Part shown: piece after piece, positions 58,706 through 64,000 of the stretch
Layout: the number at the start of each line of letters is the position of its first letter
Numbering within the stretch: the first letter of the stretch is position 1
Origin: Trinickia soli
Lineage (GTDB): Bacteria > Pseudomonadota > Gammaproteobacteria > Burkholderiales > Burkholderiaceae
Assembly (NCBI RefSeq): GCF_002879855.1
Contig: NZ_PNYB01000006.1
Location: 62,001 to 126,000 of the forward strand
Direction of reading: 5' to 3'
DNA: 64,000 nt
The notes under the pieces: generated by a model
What the model saw: only the letters and a program-made list of their open reading frames with translations
Database searches by the model: none
What the model was told of the DNA's origin: nothing
Made by a program: the position numbers and the translations under genes

Positions 58706-59983
58706 TCACTTGAAACCGAGCACCCTGCGCGCGGCCACGAGCGCAACGATGCTCACGAGCGCCGCGAACATCAAGTAAAAGCTCGGCGCGACCTTGTCGC
58801 CCGTCGTGCGGATCAGCCAGGCGATGATGAACGGGCCGAAGCCGCCGAATATCGTTACGGCGATGTTGTAAGCGAGGGACATCCCGGTCGTGCGCGTCGC
58901 AACGGGAAAGATCTCGGAGAGCAAACCAGGCAGCGCCGCGAAATAACCGGTGACGAGTACGCCCATCGCCACTTGCATGGCGATCAATTTTGCCGGGCTC
59001 GGCTGGTCGACAAGCCAGGCGAACGCCGGATAAATCAGCACCAGCAACAGCGCAGCCGACGTCAACATAAGCCCGGTACGCCCGATCTTGTCCGACCAGT
59101 GACCCACGAGCGGCGAGCAGACCATTTGAATCAACCCGGTCAACACGACGGCAGAAAACGACACGGAAGGCGACAAGCCCAGCTGCTTCACGCCGTAAGT
59201 CGGCATGAACAACACGAGATAAGTCGCCACCGTCCCCAGCACAACGATACCGACTGCGATCGCGAGCCGCGTCTTCTGCCCGGCAAAGGTATCGCGTAGC
59301 GGCGAGCGCGTCGTTTTCGCCGCGAGAAACTCCGGCGTCTCGTCGACGTTCGAGCGAATGTAATAGGCGATAGGCCCGAGCAGCAGGCCGAAGGCGAACG
59401 GGATCCTCCAGCCCCAACCGGCCAACTGATCGGCGCTGAGCGTGCCCGTCAACACAGTGCCGAACACGGCCGCGAGCACGGTCGTGAGCCCTTGGCTCGC
59501 TACCTGCCAGCTTGCAAAGAAACCACGCCGATGCGGCACATGCTCAGCCAGAAATGCTGTGGCGCTGCCGAACTCGCCACCCGCCGAAAAACCCTGCACC
59601 AAGCGCGCGAGCACGAGAATGACCGGCGCTGCAACGCCGATCTGGCTGTAGGTAGGCAACACCACGATGATTGCCGTGCCGAGCATCATCAGCAGGATCG
59701 AGAGCGTGAGCGCCGCCTTGCGTCCGGCTCGATCGGCGTAGGCGCCGATCACGATCGCGCCCAGCGGCCGCATGAAGAACGAAACGCCGAACGTACCGAG
59801 CGTGAGCAACAGCGACACGGCGTCGTTGCCCGCGGGAAAGAACAGCTTTGCAATGACGACGGCGAAAAAGCCGTAGACGACCAGGTCGAACCACTCGAGC
59901 GCGTTACCGATCGATGTGGCCACGACAGCGCGCCAAACATGTCCGCGTGAAGCTACCGATGCTGCCGCCAACGTATCACTCAT
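58706..59983 (-). CDS. MFS transporter, metabolite:H+ symporter (MHS) family
   Basis: 425 aa from the ATG at 59983; upstream in-frame sequence has no membrane character. Twelve hydrophobic segments. The N-terminus SIGNALEWFDLVVYGFFAVV and GAYADRAGRKAALTLSILLM (MFS loop 2-3 motif) are typical of the MHS family (KgtP, ProP, ShiA, CitA/TcuC). RLVQGFSAGGEFGSATAFLAE is the family central motif. Likely substrate a small organic acid such as citrate or tricarballylate, but not decidable. Stands alone on the - strand. Confidence 0.88.
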   Translation of the reverse strand: MSDTLAAASVASRGHVWRAVVATSIGNALEWFDLVVYGFFAVVIAKLFFPAGNDAVSLLLTLGTFGVSFFMRPLGAIVIGAYADRAGRKAALTLSILLMMLGTAIIVVLPTYSQIGVAAPVILVLARLVQGFSAGGEFGSATAFLAEHVPHRRGFFASWQVASQGLTTVLAAVFGTVLTGTLSADQLAGWGWRIPFAFGLLLGPIAYYIRSNVDETPEFLAAKTTRSPLRDTFAGQKTRLAIAVGIVVLGTVATYLVLFMPTYGVKQLGLSPSVSFSAVVLTGLIQMVCSPLVGHWSDKIGRTGLMLTSAALLLVLIYPAFAWLVDQPSPAKLIAMQVAMGVLVTGYFAALPGLLSEIFPVATRTTGMSLAYNIAVTIFGGFGPFIIAWLIRTTGDKVAPSFYLMFAALVSIVALVAARRVLGFK

Positions 59984-60161
59984 GCCAGTCTCCCGAGAAG
60001 GAAATCGTCGGTGATGGCGTGTGCATTTGAAAAGCCCTTGGCCATCTGCCGAATTAGATGCGTACGCAACCAAATGCGACTCGAATGCAACCCACTTGGC
60101 GGCTGGCGCCAAGTATGGCGTGCAAATTTGACACACGCAACGCGGCGATTCCCAGAGGGCG

Positions 60162-60196
60162 AAAAAAACCGCCCGAAGCGAAGGCTTGCGGGCGGT
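60162..60196 (-). terminator. intrinsic terminator downstream of yceI (first copy)
   Basis: On the - strand: ACCGCCCG-C-AAGC, loop CTTC, GCTT-CGGGCGGT (12 bp with one bulged C), then seven T residues. It lies 136 bp after the YceI stop at 60332 and before the MHS transporter, so it ends the cybB-yceI-yceI transcript. The rest of the 348-bp gap (59984-60331) shows nothing else supportable. Confidence 0.75.
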
Positions 60197-60331
60197 CTTA
60201 CTCACTACGAAGTTGCGAGGCGAACAGGCTGAGCGGCGGCCCATCCGGCAAGCCGTCAAGCCAAGACGAGTCCGAGAGACTGGAAGTCTGGAAGACAGAC
60301 TACCCAATGCAGCCAGCGCCGATCTCGGACT

Positions 60332-60913
60332 TTATTGCTTGACGCCCTCGGCTTGAATCTCGAGCTTCGTGTCCATGTTGAAGCCGTACGTCTTGCCGAA
60401 GTCGAGGCCGAATTCGTCGCGATCGAAATCGGCCCTGGCCTCCACGCCACAGACTTCGCGCTTGAGCATCGGATGCTGCATGCACTTGAACGATTCGATC
60501 TTCAAATTGACCGGCTTGGTCACGCCGCGCAGCGTCAATGTACCGATCACTTCGACGGGCTTGTCGCCGTCGAATTTGATTTTCGTGCCCTTATACGTGG
60601 CCGTCGGATACTGCTTGACGTCGAAGAAATTGGCCTCTTGCAGGTGCTCGTTGAGCGACGTATTGCCCGTATCGATCGAACCCGCGTCGATCGTCACATC
60701 GACGGAACCCGTCTTGTCCTTGCGATCGAGCGTGACCGTGCCCGTCGTCTTCGTAAACTTGCCGCGCCATACCGACAAGCCACCGAAGTGATCTGCGGCA
60801 AAACTCGGGTACGTGTGATTCGGGTCGAGCTGGTAGGTGTCGGCGAAGGCAGGCGTCAGCGAGCCGATCGAAGCAGCGGCCAGCGCAGCGGTGATGAGCG
60901 TGTGGATCTTCAA
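60332..60913 (-). CDS. YceI family periplasmic lipid-binding-like protein (copy 1)
   Basis: 193 aa. Signal peptide [19 protein letters not shown] with probable cleavage after AFA (residue about 24). The mature part begins [20 protein letters not shown], the typical YceI start, and continues with [38 protein letters not shown] and RDEFGLDFG. YceI proteins form a lipocalin-like barrel binding polyisoprenoids. It is the last gene of a cytochrome b561-yceI-yceI cluster. Confidence 0.93.
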   Translation of the reverse strand: MKIHTLITAALAAASIGSLTPAFADTYQLDPNHTYPSFAADHFGGLSVWRGKFTKTTGTVTLDRKDKTGSVDVTIDAGSIDTGNTSLNEHLQEANFFDVKQYPTATYKGTKIKFDGDKPVEVIGTLTLRGVTKPVNLKIESFKCMQHPMLKREVCGVEARADFDRDEFGLDFGKTYGFNMDTKLEIQAEGVKQ

Positions 60914-61065
60914 AGGATTCTCCTGGTCGGAAGCCGCCCGGGGAAGCGGCGATCAAAGGATGGCGATGCAGGTCCGATGCGTTTGCGACACCGGCATAGC
61001 GACATGGAAAGGCGACATCGATTTCCGCCGTCGCAATGGCAACAGCAACGGCAACGAAAGCGGGC

Positions 61066-61632
61066 CTACGACTTCTTGGGTACGACGATATGGAACTTGA
61101 TCGTGACTTCGTCGGCGACGGTCGACGTGTCTTTCCACTCGCCCGTTCCGACATCGAACTTCAAGCGGCTGATCGGCAGCGCGCCGTCGAACGTTTGCGC
61201 GCCCGCCTGGCTCGTGACCGTCATCGGGAACGAGACGTTCTGCGATTTGCCTTTGATCGTCAGCGTACCCGTCACCGTGTATTTATTCGCGCCCGCGGGG
61301 GCGATCGACGACGACGTGAATGTCGCCCGTGGGTACGTCTTCGCATCGAACCAGTCCTTGCCGCGCACCTGTTCGTTGTAGCTGTCGTCGCCGAGGTCGT
61401 AGCTGCCGATATCCACATTCAACTGCGCGCTGCCTGCTGACGGCTTGGCAGGATCGAAGCTCACCTTGGCGTCGAACTTCTTGAACGCGCCCTCGACCGG
61501 CACGTTCATCTGTTTGGACGTGGCCGTGATCGTGCTCTTGGCGGCATCGACCTGCGCGAAGGCGATGCCCGTGGCTGCCATCGACGCGGCCGCGAATGCG
61601 GCGATCATGTAGCGGTAAAACGAAGCTTTCAT
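61066..61632 (-). CDS. YceI family periplasmic protein (copy 2)
   Basis: 188 aa. Signal peptide with cleavage near AFAQ (residue about 26). The mature part VDAAKSTITATSKQMNVPVE, DWFDAKTYPRATFTSSSI and VTGTLTIKGKSQNVSFPMTV marks the family. It is divergent in sequence from copy 1 (no DPNHT start), so the two are old paralogues rather than a recent duplication. 152 bp upstream of copy 1 and 118 bp downstream of the cytochrome b561 gene. Confidence 0.92.
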   Translation of the reverse strand: MKASFYRYMIAAFAAASMAATGIAFAQVDAAKSTITATSKQMNVPVEGAFKKFDAKVSFDPAKPSAGSAQLNVDIGSYDLGDDSYNEQVRGKDWFDAKTYPRATFTSSSIAPAGANKYTVTGTLTIKGKSQNVSFPMTVTSQAGAQTFDGALPISRLKFDVGTGEWKDTSTVADEVTIKFHIVVPKKS

Positions 61633-61750
61633 GCTGGTGGGTCCTTGCTGATGCTTGCGGGTTGACGTCGTATTTCTTTCAGATTTCTTTCAATGGTCTG
61701 CAGCGAGGCGCAGCAGCCCTCCTTACGTCAATAACGAATTTACGGCGGCT

Positions 61751-62317
61751 TTATTTCAAAAACGGAAGCATGCGGGCGAGCAAGCCGTCGCGATCGATCC
61801 ATTGATGCTTCAACGCGGCCCCGACATGCGCGAGGACGAGCACCGCCAGGCTGTAATTGAGAATGAGGTGGGCCGTCTTGAACACGACCTTGAGCGTCGG
61901 ATCAGGCGCAATCAGCCGCGGCAGCGGCACAAGGCCCAGGTAGACGACCGGCACGTTCGACGCCGAACTGAACAGGTAGCCGGTCAGCGGAATCGCGATC
62001 ATCAACACGTACAGCAACGCATGAACGAGGTGCGCGGCCGCGCGCTGCCACACGGGCATCCGGCGCGGCAACGGCGGGCCTCGGTGGGTGGCGCGCCAAA
62101 GAATGCGCAGTGTCGCAAGCGCAAACACCGTCACGCCGATCCACTTGTGCCACGAGACGTAGCGCAGTTTGGCCGGCGTGAAGCCGTGAATGCTCGTCAT
62201 CACCCAGCCAAGCGCGAAACCGCAAATCATCAACGTGGCGATGAGCCAATGCAGGCCGATGGCGGTGGTCGTATAGCGCTCGTCGTAACCGACGGTAAAC
62301 GTATCGCGGTGTGTCAT
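61751..62317 (-). CDS. cytochrome b561 family protein
   Basis: 188 aa from the ATG at 62317 (MTHRDTFTVGYDERYTTTAI); an in-frame ATG at 62347 is possible. Four transmembrane helices with haem-ligand His in GLHWLIATLMICGF, YVSWHKWIGVTVF, HLVHALLYVLMIAIPLTGYL and FKTAHLILNYSLAVLVLAHVGAA. It is a di-haem quinol:acceptor-type membrane cytochrome. In E. coli a cytochrome b561 (yceJ) is likewise paired with yceI. Confidence 0.92.
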   Translation of the reverse strand: MTHRDTFTVGYDERYTTTAIGLHWLIATLMICGFALGWVMTSIHGFTPAKLRYVSWHKWIGVTVFALATLRILWRATHRGPPLPRRMPVWQRAAAHLVHALLYVLMIAIPLTGYLFSSASNVPVVYLGLVPLPRLIAPDPTLKVVFKTAHLILNYSLAVLVLAHVGAALKHQWIDRDGLLARMLPFLK

Positions 62318-62593
62318 TGGCGTGCTGCGAATTTGTACGGTCGCCATGCTACCCCAAGCTGCCGCTTCGCGTGGGCCGCCCCCTGCGTCGGCCAGCGACG
62401 CCCGGCCCGCGCGGGGTGGCGCGAAAGTTGCCCGTTGCAGAACCGTGTGACGCAGTGCGCAGCGCAAAACGCAGCGTTTTCAACAGGCGTATTGCACCCC
62501 ATTTGGTAAGATGGGCGCGGGTTTGCGGGGCATCGACAGTTTTCGAAGCCGCGCGACGAAGGCTCCGGTCAACGAAGTCGACATGCAACGCCT

Positions 62594-63271
62594 ATGAACC
62601 GAAACGACCTCATTGCCTGTCATGACTGCGACGCACTGTTGCGAAAACCGCGCCATTGGGCCAAGGGCAGTGCGCGCTGTCCACGCTGCGCGGCGCTGCT
62701 TTATCGTCCGAGTTCCATTCAGCTCGAACGAATCAGCGCGCTGACGCTCGCCGCGCTGTTCACGTTTCTGATCGCCCAGACGTTCCCCATCGTCGAACTC
62801 GACCTGAACGGCGTGACGTCGCAAACGACGCTGATGGGCGCGCTCGTCGCGCTCTGGAACGAGGGGATGGAACTCGTCGCCATCGCCGTCTTCTGCTCGA
62901 CGATTCTGTTTCCGCTTATCGAATTGACCGCGCTGCTTTACGTCCTGATGCCGATCCGCGCGGGCGTCGTGCCGCCCGGTTTCAATCTCGTGCTGCGCGC
63001 GATCCAGTTCGTCAGGCCCTGGGGAATGATCGAAGTGCTCATGCTCGGCATCCTCGTGACGATCGTGAAGATGACGAGTCTTGCTCACGTCATTCCCGAA
63101 GCGGCGCTGTTCGCGTTCGGCGCCTTGACACTGATGCTGGCAGTCGTCGTGCTGTTCGATCCGCGGGCGCTATGGGATATCGCCGACGCAATCGCAGAGC
63201 GGCAAACGAGCGACGCGGCGCGGCAGCGAGACATGCCGCCGGCGACGGGCCAGGGCACGCGCGCGCCATGA
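62594..63271 (+). CDS. pqiA: PqiA-like membrane protein, N-terminal half (paraquat-inducible protein A)
   Basis: 225 aa, about half of E. coli PqiA (417 aa). N-terminal rubredoxin-like zinc ribbon CHDCDALL...CPRCAALL, then four hydrophobic helices including TLAALFTFLIAQTFPIVELDL and WGMIEVLMLGILVTIVKM. PqiA-type proteins sit in the inner membrane and feed lipids to the MCE-ring tunnel PqiB. The stop overlaps the next start by 4 bp (ATGA). Confidence 0.9.
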   Translation: MNRNDLIACHDCDALLRKPRHWAKGSARCPRCAALLYRPSSIQLERISALTLAALFTFLIAQTFPIVELDLNGVTSQTTLMGALVALWNEGMELVAIAVFCSTILFPLIELTALLYVLMPIRAGVVPPGFNLVLRAIQFVRPWGMIEVLMLGILVTIVKMTSLAHVIPEAALFAFGALTLMLAVVVLFDPRALWDIADAIAERQTSDAARQRDMPPATGQGTRAP

Positions 63272-63951
63272 AATACGTGAGCGCCGCCCGTGCGGGCATG
63301 ATCGGCTGCCACGCCTGCGGACACGTGCAAACACGCGACGTCCCGGCCGGCGGCCGGCGCGTGGCCGTCGCACCGGGGCTCAAGCAGCGCTGCGCGCGTT
63401 GCGGCGCAACGCTGCACTTGCGCAACCCCGACAGCATTTCGCGCACGTGGGCGCTGCTCATTGCAGCGGCGATTCTCTATATCCCCGCCAATCTGCTCCC
63501 GGTGCTGCATACGACATCGCTGTTCGGCAACGAGGACGACACCATCATGAGCGGCGTCGTCTATTTCTGGGTGTCGGGCGACTGGCCGCTGGCCGTGATC
63601 GTCTTCGTCGCCAGCATCCTCGTGCCGATGCTCAAGCTCAGCGTGCTGGCGCTGCTCGCGTGGACCACACAACGCCGCTCCGACTGGCGCCCGCTCGAGC
63701 GCACGCAGCTTTATCGCATCGTCGAGCGGATCGGCCGGTGGTCGATGCTCGATGTCTTTGTCGTGACGCTGACCGTCGCGCTCGTACGCTTCAAATCGCT
63801 CGCCGTCATTACGGCCGGTTGGGGCGCCCTCGCCTTCGCCTGCGTCGTCGTGCTGACGATGATGGCGGCGCTCCAATTCGATCCGCGTTTGATCTGGGAT
63901 TGCGCGGACGCCCGCAGCACGCACGCTTTTCGGACGAGAAAGAAAACATGA
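63268..63951 (+). CDS. pqiA: PqiA-like membrane protein, C-terminal half
   Basis: 227 aa from the ATG at 63268. Second zinc ribbon CHACGHVQ...CARCGATLHLR, then four helices with WALLIAAAILYIPANLLPVL, PLAVIVFVASILVPMLKLSV and WSMLDVFVVTLTVALVRF. Homologous to the preceding gene. Together they equal one full PqiA/LetA, split into two translationally coupled genes. The stop overlaps the pqiB start by 4 bp. Confidence 0.9.
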   Translation: MKYVSAARAGMIGCHACGHVQTRDVPAGGRRVAVAPGLKQRCARCGATLHLRNPDSISRTWALLIAAAILYIPANLLPVLHTTSLFGNEDDTIMSGVVYFWVSGDWPLAVIVFVASILVPMLKLSVLALLAWTTQRRSDWRPLERTQLYRIVERIGRWSMLDVFVVTLTVALVRFKSLAVITAGWGALAFACVVVLTMMAALQFDPRLIWDCADARSTHAFRTRKKT

Positions 63952-64000
63952 CCAGCCCGCAAGGACAGCCCCCCGCCTCGAACGGCGGCCCGCCGCAGGG
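63948..64000 (+). CDS. pqiB: start of PqiB (MCE-domain protein), cut by window end
   Basis: Only 17 codons are present (MTSPQGQPPASNGGPPQ). The call rests on its ATGA overlap with pqiA and the usual pqiAAB order; no MCE domain is visible yet. Confidence 0.6.
   Translation, partial: MTSPQGQPPASNGGPPQ

Overview
The window is 64 kb of GC-rich bacterial chromosome with dense, mostly housekeeping gene content. Gene content and order (mutL-miaA, the hrcA-hemH-hslR-grpE-trx-dnaK-dnaJ block, nadK-recN, glnE-yhdP-nit-tldD-aroG, glcDEF, oxyR-katA, recG, queA-tgt-yajC-secDF, pqiAAB) and the protein sequences point to a betaproteobacterium of the Burkholderiaceae (Burkholderia/Paraburkholderia/Trinickia type). 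The genus cannot be fixed by eye. I saw no tRNA, rRNA, insertion sequence, prophage or CRISPR array.

Layout. 1-9.4 kb: tRNA modification, purine, replication-control, RNA 3'-end and vitamin genes on the + strand (mutL end, miaA, perM-like, hda, HAD phosphatase, pcnB, folK, deoxynucleoside kinase, panB), with purM on the - strand. 9.5-19.6 kb: a - strand heat-shock block, read hrcA, hemH, hslR, grpE, thioredoxin-like, dnaK, dnaJ, then a pabB-pabC fusion. Candidate sigma-32 promoters with identical 13-bp spacers precede grpE and dnaK. 19.9-33.6 kb: nadK, recN, glnE (-), a 1423-aa YhdP/AsmA-like protein, a nitrilase-family amidase, tldD and aroG. aroG is preceded by a transcription attenuator with an aromatic-rich leader peptide. 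33.8-35.7 kb: hmp with an NsrR-like operator, and a PduO-type cobalamin adenosyltransferase. 36-43.3 kb: a D-lactate-dehydrogenase-like flavoprotein, glcD, glcE, glcF, a PLP-homeostasis protein and proC. 43.4-50.2 kb (-): ubiA, dps, katA, a small ORF ahead of katA, oxyR and recG. 50.3-56.4 kb: queA, tgt, yajC, secD, secF. 56.7-62.3 kb is the most accessory-looking part: a small orphan, a seven-bladed beta-propeller (lectin-like) gene, an MHS-family transporter, two YceI proteins and a cytochrome b561. 62.6 kb to the end: two half-length pqiA genes and the start of pqiB.

Functional threads. Stress response dominates: protein folding (HrcA regulator, GrpE/DnaK/DnaJ, Hsp15), peroxide defence (OxyR, KatA, Dps), nitric oxide detoxification (Hmp) and envelope lipid transport (YhdP, PqiAB). 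A second thread is chorismate-derived metabolism (aroG, pabB-pabC, ubiA). A third is protein export plus queuosine tRNA modification.

The best-supported non-coding finding is the attenuator upstream of aroG. It has a sigma-70-like promoter, a 22-28 aa leader peptide with seven consecutive Phe/Tyr/Trp codons, a 7-nt antiterminator segment exactly complementary to the terminator arm, and an intrinsic terminator. Less certain but worth checking are a 43-codon ORF with a strong ribosome binding site followed by a GC hairpin in front of katA, a CIRCE-like palindrome with a shortened spacer in the dnaK promoter, and the lectin-like propeller gene.
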